Of a stretch of DNA of 64,000 bases, positions 11,233-23,131 are shown in pieces. The notes beneath the pieces are model-generated. The model was given only the letters and a program-made list of their open reading frames with translations. It had not been told where the DNA came from and did not search any database. The number at the start of each line of letters is the position of its first letter. The stretch's first letter is position 1. The position numbers and the translations under genes were made by a program. Origin of the DNA: Rugalucina vietnamica (taxonomy: Eukaryota > Mollusca > Bivalvia > Lucinida > Lucinidae); assembly GCA_964017185.1 (NCBI GenBank), contig OZ024884.1, positions 15,886,548 to 15,950,547 of the forward strand. The letters run 5' to 3'.

Positions 11233-12009
11233 TTTCTTCTTTCTAGTTTTTCAATATTTAAAATTAGAATGACGCTACATGTAAGACTATGATACGTTTG
11301 TGAACATTATAACCTTTCGCTTCATCAGACTTCAAATAAATCGTTCATTGTATGAAAACTACATGTCTGTTTGGTTGGAAAAATATTTACTTCCATTCTC
11401 CAGTTTCTTGTCATTTGCCAAATTCAATTCATGAAGGAACAGTCTTTTGAAAATAAAAAAGAGCTATCATTTAGTTCTAAGATGATATTTATTTTAGCTG
11501 ACAAAGTACAACGCATTAGTCATTTATTTTCGAACACAAAAATGCGTACCGTATAATTATCTATGTTTCGAATCATAATGATAAACTCAAAAGTCATACC
11601 TTGTATTGAAATAAAAATGAAAGGCTTAAACATATAATGAATATTAATTCTTACAGATCTCAAAGGACCGAAAGAACATAAAAAATGTGAAATATGAAAA
11701 TGAAAGTTGTTATGGAGTACCAAAATAACTACACAAAAAGAAAAGGCATTCAAATGTTGATGATAAATCAAAGTCTGCTGATATGGTGTCTTAGCACCGG
11801 CTCTATATGTTATAAATAAGGACAAAGCTGACACAGATACAGTTCCGTTTCAAAAATAACACGCCCCTAAATAAATTGACCCCTTGGATCGATCGTTTGT
11901 AGATTTTGTAGATGTTTTCATGCGTTTTAATTGTTCGCTTCAGAATCCACATTACCTCGAAGAAAATATTTTAGTCTAGTGTTATCCGAAATCGAACGCA
12001 TATACACTA
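10857..12009. other. Intron 1 and upstream flank of mucin-like gene 2
   Basis: 10857-11177 is the predicted intron. 11233-12009 should hold the promoter, but I see no TATA box at a convincing distance and no other gene or repeat. Confidence 0.4.
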
Positions 12010-12172
12010 AACAGTCTAGGTAATTATTATCATGATGATTTTGAAAGTGCAAAATCAGCATTAAAACTACTCTCATTTGAACAGAGTGCTTTTCTAAGTA
12101 AAGCTAAGAATATGTATAAAGTAGCGAATGGTTTAATTCCACAATATATTGAACGTTTTGTTTAATTTTAAC
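12010..12172 (+). pseudogene. LINE reverse transcriptase C-terminal remnant (CR1/Jockey-type)
   Basis: The plus-strand frame reads DDFESAKSALKLLSFEQSAF, followed by KNMYKVANGLIPQYIERF before TAA. This matches the pattern at the C-terminus of many CR1/Jockey-type LINE ORF2 proteins (about 20 residues of leucine-rich text, then a (V/M)YKxxNGLxPxYL motif). No RT palm is present, so this is a short decayed fragment. Confidence 0.55.
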
Positions 12173-12394
12173 CATTTTGAATAAGAGTCTCCTAATATCT
12201 CAAATATCAAGAGCTGGTGTGCTGCCACTACAAGTATTCATGATTTACATAAATCTTCATTTTATTGTACAGATACCCAACAAGAAAGCCTGACTCTTGC
12301 AATATTTCTTCACATACCAGACCTGAGTAGCGCAGTGGCGTAGTTGTAGACAACATGGCTCGGAAGCGATCGTACTTACTTACTTACTCTTACT

Positions 12395-12507
12395 GGAGAC
12401 AGACGTCAAGCTAGGCATTTCTACTTAGCTAAGCAATTCTGCTTCTTAGACGCCGACTGTCCAGTGGTGGGGGAAAGCCAGGGCAGTTCTCGACGTTCAG
12501 CCCCAAT
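12395..12507 (-). repeat. Second copy of the 62.35-62.49 kb exon-like segment
   Basis: The reverse complement is nearly identical to 62371-62483 on the plus strand. It keeps the peptide CPGFPPPLDSRRLRSRIA, then diverges to a stop where the 62-kb copy reads on to KLRRNA. The match continues past the stop into CTCCAGTA and AGTAAG, so it is a DNA-level repeat and not a retrocopy. It ends where the iteron element at 12508 begins. Confidence 0.7.
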
Positions 12508-13172
12508 CTCACTGGAATGCGACAACTGGAGACTAGTTCGCGAATAGTTTGCGACTAGTTCGCGACAAAGATTAACGATATAAACACAACTTTCACGTTG
12601 CAGTCTCATTGAATAGACATTTATGCGACAAATTCGCGAATTTCGGCCTAATTTTGAAAATATATCTCGCGACTGTCGCGCGATAGTAGCACGACTGTCG
12701 CACGACAGTCGCGCGACATTCGTGAGAATGTCTCACGACTTTTCCGCGAATGTAGCTTATTTTCATTTTAATTCGTACGACAGTCGCGCGACATTCGTGC
12801 GAGTGTCGCACGACATTCGTACGAATGTGGCTTAGTTTAATTTTCTCGCCAGATAGTCGCGAGGTTTTCGCAAGACTGTCGCGCGACCGTCGTGCGATAT
12901 TCGCACGACATTCGTACGAGTGTCGCGAAAATTTCGCATGGTAAATTCGCCAAAATTTCGCGGCGACAGATTCGCGACACTCGCACGAACATCTTGCGAA
13001 ATGTTTTTGCGAAAAGATTCGCATAAAATTTTAAACATGTTTAAAACCTTCGCGACGAGTTTGCGACACATGAAAATTCTCACGACACTCGTGCGACACT
13101 CGCACGAATATCGTGCGAAAGTCCGCGACAAAATTCTTAAAACAGTCGCGAGAAATTCGCATGCCAGTGAGA
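12508..13172. mobile_element. Iteron-filled element, TCGCGCGAC type
   Basis: It is bounded by inverted ends TCTCACTGG-ATGCGA (left) and the complement TCGCATGCCAGTGAGA (right). The interior of about 600 bp is an irregular mosaic of self-complementary words such as GTCGCGCGAC, GTCGCACGAC, ATTCGTACGA, TTCGCGAC and CTAGTTCGCG. CpG density is far above the flanks. Each word can pair with its neighbours, so the segment should fold extensively. The open frames on both strands are by-products of the repetition. Confidence 0.7.
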
Positions 13173-13619
13173 TACTAGCTGAAATCAATTGTGAAATACC
13201 CTGTGAAACCACAAGACTTATAGGTCTAGATTTCGATACCTACTTCCCCTGTTATGTGCCCTTGAGTTAGATATCTTATGTTTTACATATCACTTCTACT
13301 GGATCCCAAAAAATCAATACTTGATATCTCCAAACCAGCTTAGCAGAACGCGGGGACCAGAACAGGAAATCTTGCCTTTGTACACAAAAACATGCATCTT
13401 TTACAAGATAATGGGTGATTGATTTTTGCTATAACTTTCCTTAAACTGCACCCAGGACTACAAACATGTCTTGTATCGAACGTGTTTTTTTTTTTTTTTT
13501 TTTTTTTTTTTATCTATATTGCATATACATTAATTGAAATGACTGTACCCAAATTCTTTACCCAAAAAAGCCCCATTATTAACTGCTTTTTTGACACTTT
13601 CATTCTGACATTAACTCAT
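13173..13619. other. Unassigned stretch with poly-T
   Basis: It holds a 26-base T run at about 13485-13510 and no gene or repeat I recognise. Confidence 0.4.
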
Positions 13620-14754
13620 TAGCTCGCCTGCACAAAGTGCATAGAGCTATTGTAGTCACCTCGGTTGTGCGCGTTTACGTTTACGTTTACGTGTGCGTCC
13701 GCGTCACACTTTCGGTTAAAGTTTTTTAAAAGTCTATATCTCTTGACTATGTTGATGGATCAGGTTGATACTTTGCATGTTGCTAGATATTGGTCTGAAG
13801 TTTTACGCAGTACCATCATGACCCACCCTGGGTGACCTTGAGGTCAAGGTCACAGACTTAGAAATTTTGTGTTTAAGTTTTTGGTTAAAGTTTTTTAAAA
13901 GTCTATATCTCTTGACTATGTTGATGGATCAAGTTGATACTTTGCATGTTGCTAGATATTGGTCTGAAGTTTTACGCAGTACCATCATGACTCACCCTAG
14001 GTGACCTTGAGGTCAAGGTCACAGACTAAGAAATTTTGTGTTTAAGTTTTTGGTTAAAGTTTTTTAAAAGTCTATATCTCTTGACCATGTTGATGAATCA
14101 AGTTGATACTTTGCATGTTGCTAGATATTGGTCTGAAGTTTTACGCAATACCATCATGACCCACCCTGGGTGACCTTGAGGTCAAGGTCACAGACTTAGA
14201 AATTTTGTGTTTAAGTTTTTGGTTAATGTTTTTGTAAGTCTATATCTCTTGACCATATTGATGGATTGAGTTGATACTTTGCATCTTGCTAGATATTGGT
14301 CTGAAGTTTTACGCAGTACCATCATGACCCACCCTAGGTGACCTTGAGGTACTTAGAAATTTTGTGTTTAAGTTTTTGGTTAATGTTTTTGTAAGTCTAT
14401 ATCTCTTGACCATATTGATGGATTGAGTTGATACTTTGCATGTTGCTAGATGTTGGTCTGAAGTTTTACGCAGTACCATCATGACCCACCCTGGATGACC
14501 TTGAGGTCAAGGTCACAGACTTAGAAATTTTGTGTTTAAGTTTTTGGTTAATGTTTTTGTAAGTCTATATCTCTTGACCATATTGATGGATTGAGTTGAT
14601 CTAGCATGTTGCTAGATATTGGTCTAAAGTTTTACGCAGTACCATCATGACCCACCTGAGTGACCTTGAGGTCAAGGTCATGGGTCATAAATTTTAACAG
14701 ATGTAGTGGCAAAGCACAAGTCAGGCGAGCTACGCTGTCCTGCGACAGCTCTTA
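13620..14754. mobile_element. Tandem-array element with AGCTCGCCTG / CAGGCGAGCT ends
   Basis: The left end TAGCTCGCCTG... and right end CAGGCGAGCTACGCTGTCC... are inverted. Between them lie six tandem units of about 160-173 bp, each carrying TCTATATCTCTTGAC, TTGATACTTTGCAT, TCTGAAGTTTTACGCA and a GGTCAAGGTCAC stretch. The layout (short inverted ends, core array of about 160 bp) resembles bivalve pearl/Helentron-type non-autonomous elements. A one-unit relative lies at 52728-52920. The GTTTACGTTTACGTTTACGT stretch at about 13672-13690 is a short microsatellite within it. Confidence 0.8.
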
Positions 14755-15527
14755 TTTCACCTTGGCTAGATCACATGTACAATGATACAATTTAACTTTG
14801 CAGTAAATTTCATTCGGCTGTGTATTCTTACTTTAGAGAAATTAAGGACAAAAGGTGATCAAAATGGTGGAAATGCTTGATCACCACCTGCAAACTAGAT
14901 CTTCTGTATCCATTTGAAAAAGGCAACACCCACATTTTAGTTCATCTGTAGTTTCACCCATGTATCCTCTGTCAGTTAGTCAAATGTCTCCGCCTCAGAT
15001 TCCCATGAATCAACCAGATCATTAATAACTAATGAAAAATAATTATTTATGTATGTCATGATGTTTTTGGCTTTTTTCATTTATTTAATTGTAGTTTTGG
15101 GTATTTATTTTGGAGATCTTCAAAAGATGTATCAGATGCAGTTGAAAAAAAAATCACTTATCATTTAGATGCAATTGCACAAAAAAGATCAATTTCAACT
15201 GTTTATAAAGCACCTGATGACGTCAGAAATCAATGCAAGTTTTGTGTATTGTTAGTGAGGTCCAAACAAAAAGGGGTGTAGTTATATTATGTTAACAAAT
15301 TCTGTTGCATCTCATAAAAGCACATTCAGTAATTTATACTTATAGTAATTTATACTTATTTGATCTATCTTAAATAGATCAACATACTATTTTCTTAAAC
15401 CAAATAATATAAACATAAATTAAAGAAATCAATACCAAGTATGTTTAGAAACCATCACCACGGAATGTGAAATGCTGCAAGCGTGGGAATATCTGAAAGT
15501 GATGCTGGGATTAAGGTCATTTATAAT
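14755..15527. other. Unassigned stretch
   Basis: No splice-flanked frame and no repeat recognised on either strand. Confidence 0.35.
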
Positions 15528-15976
15528 TTATTGATTTTTTACTAGATCGGAGGCTGAGCTGTTTTTGGATTTGTTACTGTAGATGTAGCTGCTGGGATTG
15601 GCATTGTTATTGAAGTTGTTAGAGTTAACGTTACTGCCATAATTGGAATTGTCGTTGATGTTGTTATTATTGTTGTTGTTGAAGTTGTCGTTGCTGTGGT
15701 GGTGGGAGCTGTCGTTATTGTTGTTGTTTAAGTTGGTGGGAGCTGTCCTTATTGTTGTTGTTGTTAGAGCATGTGTTGCTGTTGTTGTTTTTGTGGTTGC
15801 CATAGGTGTTGACGGTATTTTTTGCGACCACTTGCATCAATAGTATGGTCGGTTGCATCGTCTCCCTTGTAGTTGCCTCTACCGTTGACTTGACGCAGGC
15901 GTAATTGGTATGCATGCAACTTGTCTTTTACAATGAAGTGTTCCTTGTCTTGGAGTAAATTCCCCAAATGTTCATC
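15528..15976 (-). pseudogene. Decayed fourth mucin-like paralogue (large-exon remnant)
   Basis: After a TAACTTGTAATAG acceptor at about 15976, again phase 1, the frame reads DEHLGNLLQDKEHFIVKDKL and AYQLRLRQVNGRGN. This aligns with the pre-furin region of gene 1 (FEHMITRLKYDAAKYRSHKQ). The frame stops near 15766. A second frame opens on a Thr run (ATTKTTTATHALTTTT) and a third continues Thr-rich (TTITTAPTTTATTTSTTT) to a stop near 15540. At least two frameshifts are therefore needed to read through. No membrane span, signal exon or tail exon was found. Confidence 0.5.
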
Positions 15977-16506
15977 TATTACAAGTTAATATCTGTTTCC
16001 TTTTGTGACATCCCTGGACACGAAAAACACTTTTGTTATATCGATCAAAACTGTATTGAGAATAAGTCCAGTTATTGCTCAACCGTATTTTTTGATTTTC
16101 GAAATGTGAGCTTATATCAAATTTAAGTCAAGCAGTTGAATTGCAAATATCACCAACGTCAACATGCTTTACTTGATTAGGCTCTACATTGATGACCTTG
16201 GGTTTAATCGGCGATCGTAATATTCCAAAAGAAATTGCATTTAGGTTGACCCTGCCAGTCGACCTGTCGAGATTAAGCTTAGTCTAAAGTGGCGGAGTGA
16301 TGTCATATTGATTTCTAGTGCCATATAATGCTCTTTGACATATGCCTCAGTAAGAAATTAGCATGATCATTTTAGTATAATCTACATGAGGACGTCTGTT
16401 CACTTATAATATATATCGATTGGAAATGGTCAACGGCATATAAGCGCAATCAAATCAGATTCAGAATCATACAGAACGATATATCATTTATTCAGTTGTT
16501 AAACTA

Positions 16507-17124
16507 TACTCCTCAAAAAATTCTAAGGGCCACTGTATTATTTTCCATATATCGTAGTGTAATGCACTCCCAGTTCAACTCAAATTTAATGCCAATCCCC
16601 AGGGACCAAATCCCTTCTTCATTTGTATTATCTTAAATAATGCCACGAAGTTACTGACTATAAGAAATTTGAAACAGGAAATGCCATGTCAAAGTCCAGA
16701 TAGATGTTTTTGTAAATCTTAAATTTTGCCAAAAAGTTGCACTTTTCCAAAATAAGCTCAAACATGACCATCATTAGCAAAATTGAATTTTACACAAACA
16801 ACATTTGCCGCAATGCTTTTTAGTCTGACTTTAACAGAAAAATCAAATTGGAGTTAAATTTTTGTGAATCTAAGGAATTTCATAAAAATGCCATAATTTC
16901 ATGATTTTCGAAAAATGCCAAAACTGTTCTATGGGCTTTGCATGGCGTTTTCTTTTTCCGAATGTCTTGTAGTTACTTACTTTGGGACAATACCTAAAAT
17001 AATGTAAATGGGACGGCAATTCTGCGACCTTTGGGATGTACATTAAATATGGGTTTTATTTGGGTAGCTCAACATTGCGATATATGGAAAATAATATAGT
17101 GGCCCTTAGAATTTTTGAGGAGTA
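16507..17124. mobile_element. Tc1/mariner-type MITE
   Basis: Inverted ends of about 50 bp start TACTCCTCAAAAAATTCTAA and are mirrored at 17075-17124. Both ends are flanked by TA (16505-16506 and 17125-17126), the target duplication expected of Tc1/mariner elements. The 618-bp interior has no transposase. Confidence 0.85.
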
Positions 17125-17344
17125 TATATTCAAGCTTATTCATTGCAAAGATTGGTAAAGGGCAGAACGTTTCCTAAATGTCACCATGGTAGTACCATTG
17201 TAGGTCAAAGCAAAAAAAAACACATCCAATTTGGAGTTATTTTTCATTGGGTTTTTGCACGGTAGGTTATGTTTTTTTCTAGCAGTAAGTGCTTTATGTA
17301 ATTTAAATTGAGTTTGTGAAGCATAAGCAATACATATCATCCTT

Positions 17345-17430
17345 TTTTGGCTCACATGAGCCGAAGACTCACTAGGTAAGCTTATAGTACAGACATGGTA
17401 CACTGTTCGTCCGTCCGACTGTCCTTCGTC
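17345..17430 (+). repeat. Solo end of a CTCACCTGAG-type tandem-array element
   Basis: GGCTCACATGAGCCGAAGAC, TAAGCTTATAG, then GTCCGTCCGACTGTCC-like text: the same order as the start of the 56.47-kb element, but no array follows. Confidence 0.6.
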
Positions 17431-17866
17431 GTCCGTCAAAGCATACGGACATCATATATGTCAGTTCATTGTAAACATGTAAAAAACAAACCACCTGTTA
17501 ATTTTCCGAACATGTTAAATCAGTTTTCATTAAAAAAAGAAAACTTTTATCTACAATTCAAACTGGTTGTTGCTTTTCTGATACTTTCATAGTGCAGATC
17601 ACTTAAGCATATTGAAAATTTTCTGTGATAATCAAACTTTCAATACAAAATGCAATTTCAACTCTTTGTCCAAATATTTGCATTATCATCTACACTCTTT
17701 GCAAAAAAGTCAAATAATTGATATCGGTATTGACCAAGAATAATATTAGAATAAAAAATAAATCTTACTAGTTAGTCATGAAAATTTACAAACTAGAGGC
17801 CCATGAGCTACGAAGCTTCCCTGAGTATACAACTATTGCTTATCCTAAATTGTATTGCCAATTGTT

Positions 17867-18625
17867 TTAGTTCAGTTTTACGTCCCTTTCAAGATTATTT
17901 CAGCTCATATGAGACGAGCCAATCAGTAGGTGGGTGAAAACGGGAGAACCCCGAAAAAAAACAACCTGATACACCCACAAGCAGAACTTGGCTTGTCTTA
18001 CATGTGGCCAGAACGGGGATTGAACCCACACCAGACACAGCGGTGTCTAGTCTGACTGGTCAACGTCAAAATACAGTATCATACAGTGGTTCATTTTGCC
18101 GTCTGACTCCAGCACATTATCAAAAAGCCAAGCTGTTAGCCACTTTTGGGTGAAAGCCATTATTTACAGGATAACAAGTTTTTATGCAAAACAAATGGTG
18201 TGAAACACTGTAAAACAAAATAATAAACAAACCTCCAATTCAAAATTCATAAAATATATCCAAGTTTTGTTTATTTTGATGATTTTTTAAAAGAATCCAT
18301 TCATCATGGCTGACATGTTGAAGAAAAATTCATCTTGAGAGGGGAGACAATTCTAATTGCGAGCTCCTGATTGGCTCTCAGAGAGTGCATGACCTCAGGA
18401 CCCAGCCATCAACCAATCAGATTAGGAATTCCCATTAAATCAATGTCTGAAAACAGCTTGCAGAGATATTAATAGAACTAGGGAAATTTTGATAGTGTTG
18501 GAGCCAGACGTCAAAATGATAAATCAGTTATCAAAAATTAATTTTGACGGCTGACCCGCCAGACAAAGCGGTGTCGAGTGATTAAGAAACAACGCTCTTA
18601 ACCGCTTGACCACGGGTCATTTGGC
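17867..18625 (-). mobile_element. tRNA-derived SINE split by a foldback insertion
   Basis: Tail and body lie at 17867-18052 and the tRNA-like head at about 18545-18625. Together they equal the continuous SINE at 18877-19112. The roughly 500 bp between carries inverted ends (CATTTTGCCGTCTGACTCCA near 18093, mirrored near 18500). The break is flanked by a direct repeat of about 17 bp, CCAGACAMAGCGGTGTC. Confidence 0.65.
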
Positions 18626-18876
18626 TGCTTTATTGCCAAATAACTATCAATCAACAGTCATTTACCAATTTGAAGTCATTATGCAATGTAAAAGATTACT
18701 TCATAAATATTGGTATTGGAATTTACACACAAAAAAAAAACAACAACATTGAAATAAAAAAGCATACACAATTTACCAAACGAGGGTGGTGCAAGAGTTT
18801 TGGTATAATTCGTTTGATAGCTCTTTGCAGTATTTTGTTTTGTTTCGTCTTATAACGTCCCAGTTATCAACTCTTC

Positions 18877-19112
18877 TTTTTTAATTCAGTTTTACGTCCC
18901 TTTCAAGATTATTTCAGCTCATATGAGACGGGCCAATCTGTAGGTGGGCGAAAATGGGAAAACCCCGAAAAAAACCACCTGGCACATCCGCAAGCATAAC
19001 TTGGCTCGTCTCACATGTGGCCAATATGGGGCTCGAACCCACACCAGAATCAGCGGTTAAATGATCGAGTGATTTAGAAACAGCGCTGTTAACCGCTCGG
19101 CCACGGGGGCCA
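18877..19112 (-). mobile_element. tRNA-derived SINE, complete copy
   Basis: Read on the minus strand: a tRNA-like head with box A (TGGCCGAGCGGTTAACAG, 19085-19104) and box B (GGTTCGAGCCC, near 19030-19040), spaced as in a tRNA(Leu/Ser)-type promoter with a long variable region. A body follows (CACATGTGAGACGAGCC, CATATGAGCTGAAATAATC), then the tail GACGTAAAACTGAATTAAAA. Confidence 0.75.
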
Positions 19113-19756
19113 CCGCCATCAACTTTTCAGTCATGGAAGGAGCAATATTTTATGCTAACTTTTCTCACTTATTTAAAGGTAAATTTTACATTACAAAGAA
19201 TAGTTTGCATTTACTGGAAGCACTTAATATGTTATCATTACTAAGCTTATCTTGATTGTGTGGTGAAAACAATGTTAGAACAAGTAAGATTGGAAACAAA
19301 TTACGTTCCTTTCCGCTTGCCATGACTTAAACGTCTAAAACGTCGACTTGTCGTATAGATGATTTGAGGTAATGTGCTTATATTACTACAGTTATTCTCC
19401 AGACGTCAAATAAAGCGCTCGTTGCACCAAATAATAATAGTCATATATCACTTTTAAACAAAATTCTGTTTACCCACATTTTATAGTACTTTGTCATTTT
19501 CTAAGTTAAAGAAACCTAAATGATATTTAGCTCCAAGATACTTTTTATTTAAAACGAAATTCTAACGCAGAAATCGTTTAAACAAATCTTATTAATATGT
19601 TCAAAATATACGGCTTACCATATTATTAGTTCCTCTACAATAACAATTGCGTACACCAAGATGTCATACTTTGTATCGAACTGCTCTGCTCTTTCTTTAA
19701 ATGGAGAATGTGAACATTCCAAATTAGTTATCTGTTGGCCTGTTTTGCAGATGTCA

Positions 19757-20010
19757 AAATAAGTTTCGAATGAATAAGTTATTCAAAACCCAGTTTTGCG
19801 AAGAAGTTTATGCAACATTATTCTGCGACCCAAGCATTGGTCAGCATTAAGTAGATTTAGATGTGCTGGCGCGCCACTAAGAATTACACGTAAGACCGGT
19901 CGTCGTGAGGCTTTACAAGGAACTTCGCGGTTATGTCCTTTTCGCAACGTGGTTGAAAATGAAATCCATCTCGTTTTGATATGCCGCATACAGACATACT
20001 TTTTTTTTCA
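19757..20010 (+). pseudogene. LINE ORF2 C-terminal remnant
   Basis: The plus frame reads ALSRFRCAGAPLRI, TGRRE, RLCPFRNVVENEIHLVLIC. This fits the common LINE C-terminal pattern (LSRFRxGxxxL, then RxCxxCxxxxVEDExHxLxxC). One expected cysteine of the knuckle reads Arg here. There is no upstream RT palm in the window. Confidence 0.55.
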
Positions 20011-20253
20011 AAAAGCTTAAGGAATTTCGCATAACTTTGTTTCAATGTAAGATAAAGACACATTTGTGTTTTAGTTGTCTAATGATGATCTATAATTATA
20101 CCTTTGTGCCAAAACCTGTGCTTTGATATTACAGAGGAGACATTTTAATTTGTAAATGATACATTATACATGCATATTATGAAGCTTGAATGAATTAAAT
20201 TGCTAAATGGGTATGAAGTTTGACCATAAGCCCGTGTGTGACCTGAAATTAAA

Positions 20254-20388
20254 ATGAGTGATATCTCTCTTCAAAATCCTAGCTCTTGGTCCGCCACTTG
20301 CTCGTGGCACACTGACGTGTCACCTCAAGAGACGGGTGCGGCACGCAGAGATGCTCCCCGTGACGTTCTAGTACCAGAATTTAGGTGG
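20254..20388 (+). CDS. Possible first coding exon, unknown protein
   Basis: ATG, 45 codons of coding-like composition (ending DVLVPEFRW) and then a strong donor GTAAGTAT in phase 0. I found no partner exon. Oddly, 28 bases after the exon a TTTCTTTCCCATAG acceptor-like sequence follows, too close for a normal intron. If not spliced, the frame stops at 20436. Confidence 0.25.
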
Positions 20389-20436
20389 GTAAGTATCCTT
20401 TCTTTCTTTCCCATAGACCATGTTGAGGCTGGATGA

Positions 20437-22680
20437 TGCCTTGACCGTACCGTTTGCGCCACTTATTCTAATCGCTGTTTCTTTACCATATCACATATTA
20501 TGTTTGTGAATGTGTCATATTCGCTTTCCTTGTATTTACTACGTTGTGATTCACGTATTGTGTCAACTTAATGCGATAGTAATTATATTGCCTATTATAC
20601 ATGTATATAGTCTCTTATACATGTAGTTCCGCCAAGGACTGTTAAATGTATTAAAATTTCTTAATTGCATATTATCATGTATGTGAATATTGCATATCAA
20701 ATTGAGACTGTATAGTTGGAATAGAAGGCACATACTTAGGTTGTACAATCAAATTTAAATCCCAAACCCACACACCAGAAGGGAAGAAAGTACAACACAG
20801 AACACCTCAAACTGTAACAACACGAATGGTAAGCCATATGACTTGTTCTTTCCAAACAAGGTAGCCATCCGGCTAACATCAACTAAAAGCAAACGTGCAC
20901 AACAGATGTGGACCCTGCAAACATGAATATAAATCACAGCTGAGCCGTCTTGGAACGATGAGTAAAGAACGTAAACAAAAGATAGTACTTTTGAAGGATG
21001 TTCGCTGCTTACATTTTGCATTTTAGAACTCTTCCGGTTTTTATTTTGTTGGATTTCTCGTAATTGACTGCAGATATATTCCTAATATTTTACATTTGAA
21101 TAGATATTGATGATATGCATTGAACAAGACGTGACACTTGATTCATTTTATTCACTACTTTTCTTCTGCAACTTTTCAGAAAATTTTAGTTGACGCCTAC
21201 ACTACCATATATTAATTTTGTTCTCAAATGTCTTATTTCATATCTTGGAATAAACAAAGAGCAATTAGAAAAAAAGTTTGAATACATTTTTACTTTTTCA
21301 TCGGTAGCTAACATCCTAAATCTATGTTTTGTGACCAAAATCCTAAGCCTTAGACTACAGTAAATTAAAACAATTAATTAGTTGGGTTTAATAGAAGGTC
21401 CCTAGCTCATAAATGCAGCTTCATATGAAGCAATATATTTAAGCGCTGTGATGAAGCAGAACCTGTAATACCATTACCTGAATAAAAAACAAAGATGCTA
21501 AACTACAAAATATACGAGGAGAAATACAGTTGGTGGTTTCTATGAATGATATGGACTTGATGTTAAATTACATAAGATGCAAATATTAATCATCACATTC
21601 CATGCACTTTAAATGGTTAATTTAGGATTTGAATTGCATTTGAATCACTTCTTCTTTATTTCAATTGTACTACCTATCATTTGTATAATTGAAAATGAAA
21701 AACCGCGGTGATTTCGATAACTTATACCTACTGTTTCGTTTTTAAAGAAAATATAAAATAATTAAAAATCATTAAAATTGTGTATCATGAACTGAACCAA
21801 GTCACGGTGTACCCAACCAGAGAAAAAGCATGCTTACCATTCAGCTTGCACTCATTTTGCACTGTGTTTAATTCTTTTTAAGTTTGATATGAGTACATGA
21901 TCATGAAAAAGGTTTCGAATATAAAGATGTTTCCAGTTAGAATAACAGGTAAGTAATAAAATAGAAGAAATCCAATTAATATGACATTGCAATAGGTATG
22001 TATACATATTATACTATAATATATATATAAAATAAGTTTACGAAACAAATCAAATCAGAGCAATATCGACATCTTCCACACTTGCACAAATTTTTGACTA
22101 CGCACAAAAAATTTTGCACGTCGTTTTTCAAAAGTCAAGTCCTCTCTGGTAAACAGGCTCTGGAAATAATAACAGAATATCATTGTCAGATTTTGTCAAG
22201 AATTTTATGACATTCTTGGAAAGTATTATAATACGTACATTCTGAATTTTTAAAATCAGCTGAAAACTTGGTGGCAAATAGAAAATAAGAATAAATTGAG
22301 CACTTCCTGTGAAATAAAATTATTGTTATAATTTTATTTTGAATTCATACAAGTCACAGTGGTACATTCATCATTGCCAAGAATTGTTTAAGTATAGATT
22401 ACTTATAGTAAAAGAAATATTGTAAGAAATTATAAGATACAATATAGGTTCATTATAAAACATGTTTTGAAAGGTGCATTACCTACAGGCGCCAGGCTGC
22501 TGGGTGGGTCTGAAAAGGAACAACTAAACAAGTATTGTCTAGAAACATAATTATAGTACATGCTATATGAGAGTCGTTTACAAATATTTGATAAACGCTA
22601 TAAGAAACGCAAAATCTTGTCGAATAATACAGACATTTATTAATTAACTACATTAATATTAGTATTTGTATGACCAAATC
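20437..22680. other. Unassigned AT-rich stretch
   Basis: No convincing exon. 20995-21040 shares an inverted AGCAGCGAACATCC / CGGAAG motif with 32815-32870, probably ends of an unclassified repeat. Confidence 0.35.
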
Positions 22681-23083
22681 AGCCCGCATCATACGGATGA
22701 CAAACTGGGCCAATACGAGAATAACTGGGCCAATACGAGAAAAACAAGGCCAATACAGAAAAACAAGGCCAATATGAAAATGACGTCATTCGACGTTCTT
22801 TTTCAAAAGAAAATGGCAGCCATGTTTTCCTCCGTTTCGCCGCTTCAAAACTGCAGTTGTAAAATAACATAAAACTTACACTGCAGTTGCATTTATAGAA
22901 GTAGAAATAATCGTCAACAGTTATCGCTAATGAAAAGGAAAAACGGAATTCAGACGACAAGCTTGGTTTATTTTGTATCTAGATCTAGTCAATCTTATAT
23001 GAAAACACAAGGTTTGTAGGCATTTTACTCCGGCTCACCAAGTCTCAAAGGCGTTTGTTGACTTTGTTTTATCTTATGAAATG

Positions 23084-23131
<48 letters not shown>

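Noticed and set aside
12593..13270. Long frames on both strands of the TCGCGCGAC element
   Set aside because: Repeated words such as RHSYECRAN arise from self-complementary iterons; identical on both strands, so not evidence of coding.
13715..14700. CRISPR array
   Set aside because: Units are near-identical along their whole length with no unique spacers, in a eukaryotic setting with transposon-like ends.
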